Shown one piece after another: positions 7,832-13,916 of a stretch of 15,042 nt of DNA; the stretch's first letter is position 1; every line of letters starts with the position of its first letter. Below the pieces are notes generated by a model. It saw only the letters and a program-made list of their open reading frames with translations. It did no database searches and was not told the DNA's origin. Location of the stretch: the NCBI GenBank assembly GCA_003133425.1, contig PKXI01000182.1:143-15184 (forward strand), given 5' to 3'. Position numbers and translations under genes: made by a program. Source of the stretch: Acidobacteriaceae bacterium (GTDB lineage Bacteria > Acidobacteriota > Terriglobia > Terriglobales > Acidobacteriaceae).

Positions 7832-8646
7832 TGGCTTCCTTTTCCTTCCGCACCCAGGGCGCTGCTCTGGACGCCGGGCTTTGCTTCAGTGCTTGCAGGG
7901 GTTGCAGCGGACTCGAGTGCGGGGTCGAGAACTTCTACGTCGCCCTGCTTGCGCAGGGTGGTGAGCCACTCGTCGAACAGAACATTTACCTGCTGCTGCA
8001 GCAGTATCTCCTCGATGCGGGGAGAGACTTCTTCGAGGGACGGAACCGCTTCGCCGCGAGCGTATTCAGGCAAAAGCGTCTTGTGGTAGTAGGTTTCGAT
8101 GTCTTGCAGAGAGATGCGAATGCCGGGCCGGAAACGCTGTTCGATAAAGCGCAGGATCTCAAGACGGAAGCGCAGATAAGCATCAACCCGCTCCGGCGTC
8201 AGGTTGTGCGCCGCAAGAAAAGCCTTCCACCCGTCATCGGAGGCGCAGTTCTCGCGAACGCAGGCGGGGAGTTCCTTGCGAATTTCCGCCAGGCGGGCAT
8301 CTATTTCGGCTGGTGCGGGCTCGGCGGATTGGGCGTCTTCGCGGCGAATCTGCTGCTCGATGAGCGCGCGGCTGATGAGTTGCTCTAGTGCGCGGGTGCG
8401 GGTAAGAACGCCCTGCCCTGCGCGGCCGGGGTCGAGAACCGAGAGGCGGATTTCGTCGTCGATTTCGCTGGCCAGGATGACATGCCGGTTGACCACGGCT
8501 ACAACGCTGTCGAGGACTACTGGGGATACGGGCTGCGGCGCCTGGGAGAGGGCCGGGGCTGTTGCTGCGGCGAGGTAGACGACAAAGCTCCACAGGCAAG
8601 CGGCGCCGCCTTTGATTCTGTGCCGGATTGGTAACCGCATATGCAT
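7828..8646 (-). CDS. SurA-like periplasmic chaperone without PPIase domain
   Basis: Predicted periplasmic chaperone for unfolded outer-membrane proteins, 272 residues. The N-terminus (to about residue 36, ending ALSQA) is a signal peptide. VVLDSVVAVVNRHVILASEI at 43-62 is the classic opening of the SurA N-terminal domain, followed by helices such as RALEQLISRALIEQQI. The usual parvulin (PpiC) domain is absent: after residues ~150-175 the chain passes straight into ISLQDIETYYHKT and a C-terminal helix (EEILLQQQVNVLFDEWLTTL) that resembles the C-terminal SurA segment packing on the N domain. SurA of E. coli is 428 residues with two parvulin domains and keeps chaperone activity without them. Two cysteines, Cys129 and Cys134, could form a disulfide. 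The ATG at 8646 overlaps the bamA stop as TGATG with no clear ribosome site, implying translational coupling; a second ATG lies at 8640. The tail after ~240 is low complexity. A general SurA_N protein of other function is possible. Confidence 0.8.
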   Translation of the reverse strand: MHMRLPIRHRIKGGAACLWSFVVYLAAATAPALSQAPQPVSPVVLDSVVAVVNRHVILASEIDDEIRLSVLDPGRAGQGVLTRTRALEQLISRALIEQQIRREDAQSAEPAPAEIDARLAEIRKELPACVRENCASDDGWKAFLAAHNLTPERVDAYLRFRLEILRFIEQRFRPGIRISLQDIETYYHKTLLPEYARGEAVPSLEEVSPRIEEILLQQQVNVLFDEWLTTLRKQGDVEVLDPALESAATPASTEAKPGVQSSALGAEGKGSQ

Positions 8647-11600
8647 CAGAAAGTTTGCCCCAGGCTGAAAAAGAAGTTGAAGTGCGTGGCCTCGCCCACG
8701 TGCGGCTGCGAATACGGACCCAGAGGGTTCGTGGATGAATAGCCGATGGAGTAGTCGATGTTTACCGGGTAGATGGGCGTATTCAGGTTATAGCTGAAAT
8801 CCAGCCGAATGGGCCCGACCGGAGTATGGTAGCGCAGACCGATTCCCGGTGCATGCGAGAAGTAGGCGAAGCTACAGATTCCCTGATGGCCGGTGGAGGT
8901 AATGGGACCATCAGTGGGACCGCTGGGGCTGGGCGGAGTGGGTGGGTTGGTCGAGGTATCGGCATAGGAGAGCACCTTGCACGTATCGCGATTCGGCTGG
9001 TGAAACCGGAGTGCGCTGGCCCATGCATCCCTGGCGTTGGTGAAGACGTTGCCCATATCGTGAAAGAGCACAAAGCTAAGACTGTTGCCGAACCAAGGGA
9101 GTGTGGGCGGCGGAAGGCGCAGTTCGGTACTGTTGACGAGCGCGCCGGCGCCGCCGATGGGAAAACCGGTCTCGGGATCGCGAGGGCCGGCGCCGTTGAA
9201 TGAAAAGCCACGCAATGAGGTTGGTCCGCCAGAATAAAGACGCTCGGGAAGCGGAATCAGCGCGCTCGAGCCAGTGCCGAATGCGCGCACCTGGCCGTAG
9301 CGCGTGTTGCGGGCCAGGACGAAGCGGTTCTTGTTGAAGCCGTAGTAGCTGGAATTGGAAAGATCGAGCCGGTTGAACTGCGCCTCAGCGCCGAGAGTTT
9401 TGATGGACAGGAATTCCTGAAAGCTGGTGTAGGTTCCGCGGTGGGCCTCCAGGGGCGAGTCGCGCGTATCGCGAATCCATGTAACGCCCGAGCCCGCTAC
9501 ACGGACCGCTGTCGCAAGTTCTTCGATGGCGCCGGGATAAACTTGCAGGCTGCTGGCTGCCACCTTGACGCGGCGAAAGTCGTATTCGTAGATGAAGGTA
9601 TTTGCCTTAGACAGCCAGGAACCCGGGGTCTGGAAGTTCTGTGTAAACCGGAATCCGGCTTCGAGACGGGAGGCCACGTAGGTGGTGACGTCCTGGCTGT
9701 TGGCGTATCCGCCGGAGAAGGTGACGCCGAAGTTTCGATTGCCGATAAGATGCGGGACCTGGAAGAGCAGGTCGACCTTCTGCTCTAGCAAACCGTAGGT
9801 ACCCTGCAAAGATGCCGACTGCTCGCGGCCGAAGACGTTGTTGCGGGTAACGTCGAAGAGCACGCGAGGGCTGACTCCGGTGATCCCGTTTGGGTTGCAG
9901 GGAACGCCGCCGGCGACGGCGCCTGCGCAGTTGTTCTGCGGAGTTCCAGTCTGCGCCTCGAAGCCGAAACCGTAGGTGAGTGCCCAGCGCCGGGCCTCGA
10001 CTGCCTGGAGAAGGATCGTTTTGCGGGTTGCGCCGCCGCTTGGATTTTCGACTGCCGCATTCACTTCATTGAAGAGGGCGAGCTCGTAGAGGTTGCGCTG
10101 CGTGTCGAGGAGGGCCGTCTGATTGAGGGGGTCGCCCGAGTGCAGCGTGATGGCGCGCTCTACGGTATCCGAGCGGGTGTAATGAGGTCCCGTAACCTGC
10201 ACGTTGCGTACAAAGATCTGCGGACCCTCGGTGATGTGGAAGGCGACGTCCACCTTACTAGGGTCGGAGGTCTCTACTTGCTGCGTGACCTCCACGGTCA
10301 CCTGCTCGAAACCGCGGCTCATATATTCGGTGATCAGGGCGTCGCGGTCTCCTGCCAGGTTCTGAGGCGAAAGCAACTGGCCCGGCGTGGTGTTCAACAG
10401 CGGCGTCAGCTTTTCCGCATCCACGTGGTCGTTGCCTTCCAACTGCACCGCGCCAAGGCGGAGTTGCGGGCCCTCTTCAATCCGGTAGGTCACGGCAAGT
10501 GGAGCGATGCCTGGCGCCGGCGACGAAGATCTTTTGTCTGAGGCACCTGATGGCGGCCCTCCAGTTGCCTGAGGTGCAGGGTTATCGGCCGCACCGGTTC
10601 CAGGAGTGCTGGTTTCGGGAGTGATCTTGACGCTGGAGAAGCCGTTGTTGCGGTAGACCCCCTGGAGTGCGCTCACGTCGTTGGATACCAGGGCCTGGCT
10701 GTAGGCGCCATGACGGTCGAGCGAATCGGCGGCATGTACGCTGAGCAGTTCCTTGAGGGTTGCGGAGTTGAAATAGTGATTTCCCGCCACGGAGACGTTC
10801 TGCACGCGGCGGCGTGGTCCAAGATCGACCTTGAAGACGATCACGACCTCCTGGTCGCTCGTGGATTGCTGTTCGTGATTCACCTTTACGTCAAAGTAAC
10901 CGAGCCGCTGATAGTAATCGCGCAGGCGGCGATTGCCTTCGTTCAGCAGGTCCTCGTCTACACTGCCCTCTTCAAAGACGGGAATGATGTGTTTGATGCG
11001 ATCAGCGCTGATGTTTGCGCCCTGGACCAGCACCTTAACCATTGGGCCCCGGTTGGCGGAAAAGCTGAAGTTGACGTTCCTGGCGGCGGAGTCGTATTGC
11101 TCGGAGACGATCTTGAGTTCGACTTCCATCCGGCCCTGGCCCTGGTAGTGCTTGAGGACTCCGGCTAATGCACGATTGCCGGTATCGTGGTCGACATGTG
11201 CGCCAATTTTCAGGTGCGCGTAGTGGAGGAATTCCTGCACACTCATCCCGGAATCGCCGGAAACCTCAACCTTGCCTACCCGCGCCTGCGGACCAGAGAC
11301 AACCTTGAAGCCGATGTCGATGAGTTGCTCATCGGGGTGCGGCGTCAGTGCGGGGGTGATCTGCGGCTCGTAAAATCCGTTTTCGGCCAGCGTCTGTTTC
11401 ATCTGCACGAGAGCATTGTTCAGCTTGGCCTGGGTAAAGCGGGTACCGGCTGTGAGTTGGCTGGCGCGTTGCAATTGCGCGTTGAGCGTCGCCCCCTTGG
11501 CCCCGTCCACGTAGACGGACCCGATAAAGGTGCGCGGAGTCCCGAGAAAGATGAGTGCCACACTGTTCTGGCCGGCCGATCCCTCGACCTTCGAGCCCTC

Positions 11601-11951
11601 TACATGAACCGTCTCGTAGATGCCGGTCGAATAGAGTTGGCGGAGGCTCTCGCGGAGGTTTTCCGCGCTCAGCGGCTTTCCCTGGGCCTGGGCAAGGTGG
11701 TCCGGCAGGGGAGCAAGCCGATCGGCGGAAACGCCCTCGAATGAAATATTTTTAACCGGCAGGCCTTCCCATCGAAGAAGGGAATCCGTGGCGGGCTCGG
11801 GAAACGCCTGCGAAGGCGACGGCGTTTGGGCCCAGCCTGCAACTCCAGCGCCAGGTCCGGCGATTGGCGCGAAGACAAGTACGCACGCGAGCAGTACGCC
11901 GCATGGAACCACCCCGCAATTGCCGCACTTCGTTGCCGGCTTTTTCCGCAA
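8646..11951 (-). CDS. bamA: Omp85 outer-membrane assembly protein (BamA/TamA family)
   Basis: A large Omp85 protein, 1101 residues from the chosen start, that should insert beta-barrel proteins into the outer membrane. A signal peptide covers ~1-42. I count seven POTRA-like domains at about 64-141, 142-223, 224-303, 304-381, 382-494, 497-578 and 579-654; several end in the typical strand FKVxxGP followed by a new V-x-V-x-G. The fifth carries a Pro/Ser/Gly-rich insertion (~446-483). The barrel fills 656-1101, with the conserved LRGF loop-6 motif at ~913-916 and a terminal aromatic beta-signal ending FFFSLGQTF. E. coli BamA has five POTRAs and TamA three. The start is TTG at 11951, eight bases after GGGAG (11960-11964); an upstream in-frame TTG at 11966 lacks a ribosome site. 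First gene of the operon with the SurA-like gene and tamB. BamA versus TamA cannot be settled from this window; tamB next to bamA is known in lineages lacking tamA. Confidence 0.9.
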   Translation of the reverse strand: MRKKPATKCGNCGVVPCGVLLACVLVFAPIAGPGAGVAGWAQTPSPSQAFPEPATDSLLRWEGLPVKNISFEGVSADRLAPLPDHLAQAQGKPLSAENLRESLRQLYSTGIYETVHVEGSKVEGSAGQNSVALIFLGTPRTFIGSVYVDGAKGATLNAQLQRASQLTAGTRFTQAKLNNALVQMKQTLAENGFYEPQITPALTPHPDEQLIDIGFKVVSGPQARVGKVEVSGDSGMSVQEFLHYAHLKIGAHVDHDTGNRALAGVLKHYQGQGRMEVELKIVSEQYDSAARNVNFSFSANRGPMVKVLVQGANISADRIKHIIPVFEEGSVDEDLLNEGNRRLRDYYQRLGYFDVKVNHEQQSTSDQEVVIVFKVDLGPRRRVQNVSVAGNHYFNSATLKELLSVHAADSLDRHGAYSQALVSNDVSALQGVYRNNGFSSVKITPETSTPGTGAADNPAPQATGGPPSGASDKRSSSPAPGIAPLAVTYRIEEGPQLRLGAVQLEGNDHVDAEKLTPLLNTTPGQLLSPQNLAGDRDALITEYMSRGFEQVTVEVTQQVETSDPSKVDVAFHITEGPQIFVRNVQVTGPHYTRSDTVERAITLHSGDPLNQTALLDTQRNLYELALFNEVNAAVENPSGGATRKTILLQAVEARRWALTYGFGFEAQTGTPQNNCAGAVAGGVPCNPNGITGVSPRVLFDVTRNNVFGREQSASLQGTYGLLEQKVDLLFQVPHLIGNRNFGVTFSGGYANSQDVTTYVASRLEAGFRFTQNFQTPGSWLSKANTFIYEYDFRRVKVAASSLQVYPGAIEELATAVRVAGSGVTWIRDTRDSPLEAHRGTYTSFQEFLSIKTLGAEAQFNRLDLSNSSYYGFNKNRFVLARNTRYGQVRAFGTGSSALIPLPERLYSGGPTSLRGFSFNGAGPRDPETGFPIGGAGALVNSTELRLPPPTLPWFGNSLSFVLFHDMGNVFTNARDAWASALRFHQPNRDTCKVLSYADTSTNPPTPPSPSGPTDGPITSTGHQGICSFAYFSHAPGIGLRYHTPVGPIRLDFSYNLNTPIYPVNIDYSIGYSSTNPLGPYSQPHVGEATHFNFFFSLGQTF

Positions 11952-11959
11952 GACTATAT

Positions 11960-11988
11960 CTCCCAAAAAGCGCGGGGCTTTTACCCCG
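11960..11988 (-). promoter_or_regulatory. bamA leader: ribosome site and alternative hairpins
   Basis: On the minus strand the GGGAG ribosome site (11964 to 11960) sits eight bases before the TTG start and decides it. Just upstream are two overlapping inverted repeats that cannot form together: CGGGG/CCCCG (11984-11988 with 11973-11977) and AAAAGC/GCTTTT (11977-11982 with 11966-11971). Both arms are short (5-6 bases). The arrangement could affect translation or early transcription of the operon, or be a degraded copy of an intergenic repeat. No promoter for the operon was recognised. Confidence 0.4.
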
Positions 11989-12065
11989 TTTGCGCGACAG
12001 TAAAACCTCGACGCAAGAAATTACCTGGCGACGGCTCCGGTCGCTCTTTGCCGAAGCTCCGCCGT

Positions 12066-12093
12066 TTGAAATCGTCCCCTTTCCCCTTATACT
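12066..12093 (+). promoter_or_regulatory. Sigma70-type promoter for the ECF sigma gene
   Basis: TTGAAA at 12066-12071 (5 of 6 to TTGACA) and TATACT at 12088-12093 (5 of 6 to TATAAT) are separated by 16 bases. Transcription would begin near 12100, leaving a leader of about 58 bases before the ATG at 12158. The match is to the housekeeping consensus rather than to a typical ECF promoter (GGAAC-type -35), so basal expression of the sigma/anti-sigma pair is likely. Confidence 0.6.
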
Positions 12094-12157
12094 AACGAGG
12101 ACAGAAGCGTTGCGCTCCATTTCCCGGTCGCAAGATCGATTCCCCCCGAGGAATCTC

Positions 12158-12850
12158 ATGCCAAACTCAAGGATCAGGACAAACCCGCCGGATAGTTTGA
12201 TTCCGGAACTGAACAAGACAGCACCAATTCCCGCTCAGGAAAACAAGCGAGTGACCTTTGTGCCAACTGCGCCGCCCGATCCAGCGGAGGCCGATGCGCT
12301 GTCCCGCGCCCAGGCAGGCGACCATCACGCATTCGCCCAACTCTACTCTCTGCACAAAAGGCGCATCTATTCTTTATGTCTGCGCATGGTGGGCAACATA
12401 GCGGAGGCAGAAGATCTGACCCAAGAGGCATTCCTGCAGTTGCACCGCAAGATTTCAACCTTCCGCGGCGACTCGGCCTTTTCCACCTGGCTGCACCGGC
12501 TGGCAATCAATGTAGTGCTGATGCAACTGCGCAAAAAGGGCCTCAGCCTGATTTCGCTGGATGAGGCAATGGAGCCGGTTCCCGATGAAGGCCCCGGTCG
12601 CAGCTTCGGCGCTCCCGACCTGGCACTGAGCGGCACCATCGACCGGCTGGCGCTGGAGCGTGCAGTCGCGGATTTACCGGCCGGTTACCGGCTGATTTTT
12701 ATCCTTCACGATATTGAGGGCTATGAGCATAATGAGATTGCTTCGATGCTTGAGTGTTCAATCGGCAACAGCAAGTCGCAGTTGCACAAGGCGCGAATGA
12801 GGTTACGCGACGCGCTTCGCGCAAATTCCCGAACGGAGGCGCAGCAATGA
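12158..12850 (+). CDS. ECF-family RNA polymerase sigma factor (RpoE-like)
   Basis: A 230-residue extracytoplasmic-function sigma factor that would redirect RNA polymerase to a stress regulon. Region 2 spans ~55-127: QAGDHHAFAQLY, then the polymerase-binding and -10 recognition helix with AEDLTQEAFLQLHRKI and FSTWLHRLAINV. Region 4 spans ~163-218: LPAGYRLIFILHDIEGYEHN, then the -35 recognition helix-turn-helix with NSKSQLHKARMRLR. Regions 1 and 3 are missing, as expected for the class. The first ~45 residues are a Pro-rich, probably disordered extension. The ATG at 12158 is chosen for GAGGA at 12148-12152; the frame is open back to 11864 but that part overlaps the bamA start region. It is transcribed away from the bamA operon and overlaps the next gene by four bases (ATGA), the usual sigma/anti-sigma layout. 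The target regulon cannot be told from this window; the neighbourhood hints at envelope stress. Confidence 0.92.
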   Translation: MPNSRIRTNPPDSLIPELNKTAPIPAQENKRVTFVPTAPPDPAEADALSRAQAGDHHAFAQLYSLHKRRIYSLCLRMVGNIAEAEDLTQEAFLQLHRKISTFRGDSAFSTWLHRLAINVVLMQLRKKGLSLISLDEAMEPVPDEGPGRSFGAPDLALSGTIDRLALERAVADLPAGYRLIFILHDIEGYEHNEIASMLECSIGNSKSQLHKARMRLRDALRANSRTEAQQ

Positions 12851-13125
12851 CTGATGATCGCAGCGAGAATGGCTGCGCAGAGTTCCAGGCCAGGTTGCCG
12901 GAGCTGATCGGCTCCGGGGCAGTTGCCTCGGCCCACCCTCATATCCAGAGCTGCGAACTTTGCCGCGCCCTGCTGGCGGATCTGGAGACGATCGCCGAGG
13001 CTGCGCGCCAATTGTTCCCGATCGTGGAACCGCCGGATGATCTTTGGAGTCACATCGAATTGGCGATCAAGAGCGAGGATGGCGACCACGATGCAGGTCT
13101 GCCTCATCCGGTCCATTCGAACTGA
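12847..13125 (+). CDS. Putative zinc-finger anti-sigma factor (soluble)
   Basis: A 92-residue acidic protein that probably binds and holds the upstream sigma factor. The signature is His32-x3-Cys36-x2-Cys39 (HIQSCELC), the H-x3-C-x2-C zinc-binding motif of ZAS-type anti-sigma domains. An upstream acidic/Cys segment (NGCAEFQARLPELI) has the familiar form of this group. The following helix (RALLADLETIAEAARQLF) and EPPDDLWSHIELAI also fit. There is no membrane segment and no signal peptide, so it should be cytoplasmic and may sense redox or zinc state through the cysteines rather than being cleaved at the membrane. Its ATG overlaps the sigma stop as ATGA, so the two are made in step. The family call rests on the motif and gene order; the short sequence leaves room for another small regulator. 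Confidence 0.78.
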   Translation: MTDDRSENGCAEFQARLPELIGSGAVASAHPHIQSCELCRALLADLETIAEAARQLFPIVEPPDDLWSHIELAIKSEDGDHDAGLPHPVHSN

Positions 13126-13420
13126 TCTGAAGCAACAAGGAAGACCTTGAATCAGCCGCCTTCCCTGCGTGCAGCCCTGGGTCTCGCCCCGGAAAATTCC
13201 TCCTTGTGCCGTCTATCCCTCCTCCTCACCTTCTAATCTCTTTGGCCGATACACCATTCGAGCGCCATTGCATCCAATCCTGTAACGGGAGCGGTTGTTG
13301 TTGGTCGGGCGGTGGAAGCGGCTGTTGCGGGCATTGAGCGGACGAAGAGCCTGTCCGGAAACGCCGGCTTTTAGGGGAATGGGCATTAAAGGTTGCGGGA
13401 ATGGGTGTTTCCAGGAGAAT

Positions 13421-13499
13421 TGAATCCCGCAGGGGCTAAAGCCCTTGTTGATTTTGCGCCATTTATGGCACGACTGAAGTCGTGCCCTGATACAAGGCA
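13421..13499 (+). repeat. Double-hairpin dispersed element
   Basis: Two dyads lie close together. GGGC-TAAA-GCCC is at 13433-13444. GGCACGACT (13467-13475) and AGTCGTGCC (13478-13486) are a perfect 9-base inverted repeat, which would fold as an 8-base stem with a TGAA loop. I recognise this pairing (CAGGGGCTAAAGCCC followed by GGCACGACTGAAGTCGTGCC) as a motif recurring between genes in Acidobacteriota-like sequence. The outer limits are estimated. There is only one copy in the window, so dispersal is from knowledge, not seen here. Confidence 0.6.
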
Positions 13500-13634
13500 A
13501 ACGGTATTTCGACAGTGGACATGAAGAAGAAACAGGGATTTGGCTCTCCAGCAAGTTGAGGATCCTAAAGGTAGGAGTCGGAGACAGACTTCGCGTCGGC
13601 CCTACGGGACGAGCGGATACGAGGGAATAGCAGA

Positions 13635-13669
13635 CCCAGGGTTTCGCTGCGCTTCACCCTGGGCTATTT
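13635..13669 (+). terminator. Terminator-like inverted repeat
   Basis: CCCAGGGT (13635-13642) and ACCCTGGG (13656-13663) form an 8-base stem with a 13-base loop (TTCGCTGCGCTTC), followed by CTATTTT. That could end transcription running rightward from the sigma/anti-sigma pair, though it lies 0.5 kb past the anti-sigma stop. The loop resembles dispersed repeats in such genomes, so a repeat origin is equally plausible. Confidence 0.4.
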
Positions 13670-13674
13670 TCGTA

Positions 13675-13691
13675 TTCTCCCTCCGGGAGAA
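13675..13691. repeat. Tight 7-base hairpin
   Basis: TTCTCCC (13675-13681) and GGGAGAA (13685-13691) are perfect reverse complements around TCC. It follows the previous dyad by 11 bases, giving two tandem hairpins. There is no T-run on the plus strand. It may be part of the same intergenic element. Confidence 0.45.
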
Positions 13692-13859
13692 ACGGATGGC
13701 GGTGTAATTGGGCAGGTCTTGGAGGGCGTGGGGTAGGATCCGGTGGCCCTTTCATGAGCCGGGGAACCCGGTGTGTGGCTGAGTCGTAACGGGTAGGGGA
13801 GCCACCCGCAAAGGAATCAGCAGCTTGGGAGGGAAAGGGCGACGGCACGAGGATATTCG

Positions 13860-13889
13860 TGAAACTTTTCAAAGTCTGCGTTGTCTAAT
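13860..13889 (+). promoter_or_regulatory. lon: Candidate lon promoter/operator
   Basis: A TCTAAT box at 13884-13889 matches TATAAT at 5 of 6 and would start transcription about 22 bases before the lon ATG. No good -35 stands at normal spacing; GTGAAA at 13859-13864 is 19 bases away. A small palindrome, TGAAA-CT-TTTCA, covers 13860-13871 and overlaps the -35 position, so it might bind a regulator. A perfect TTGACA at 13899-13904 is too close to the start codon to act as -35 for lon. I see no clear heat-shock sigma or CIRCE consensus. Confidence 0.35.
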
Positions 13890-13916
13890 GAAGGAAAGTT
13901 GACAAAAGGACACTCA

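Larger units (their letters stand above)
13126..13916. other. Repeat-rich non-coding region between anti-sigma gene and lon
   Basis: This 791-base region has no open frame I would defend: the candidates at 13213-13554 and 13654-13872 (minus) cross inverted repeats and have no recognisable product. It holds perfect dyads at 13467-13486 (9-base arms), 13635-13663 (8-base arms), 13675-13691 (7-base arms) and 13759-13771 (5-base arms), plus GGGC/GCCC at 13433-13444. GGGAATGGG occurs twice, at 13375-13383 and 13397-13405. The right end carries the lon promoter region. The first ~240 bases show no structure I could name. Confidence 0.65.

Noticed and set aside
4646..8089. Long plus-strand open frames (375 and 451 codons) opposite tamB
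   Set aside because: They lie wholly antisense to a well-supported gene, give no recognisable domain, and are expected mirrors in GC-rich codon-biased DNA.
13421..13691. CRISPR array or tRNA in the hairpin cluster
   Set aside because: The dyads differ from each other, spacing is irregular, and no cloverleaf or repeated spacer-repeat pattern is present.
13213..13872. Minus-strand frames of 113 and 72 codons in the region before lon
   Set aside because: They cross several perfect hairpins and repeat motifs, lack a clear ribosome site, and resemble nothing known.
13899..13904. Perfect TTGACA as the lon -35 box
   Set aside because: It is only 12 bases before the ATG, so its -10 would fall inside the coding sequence.
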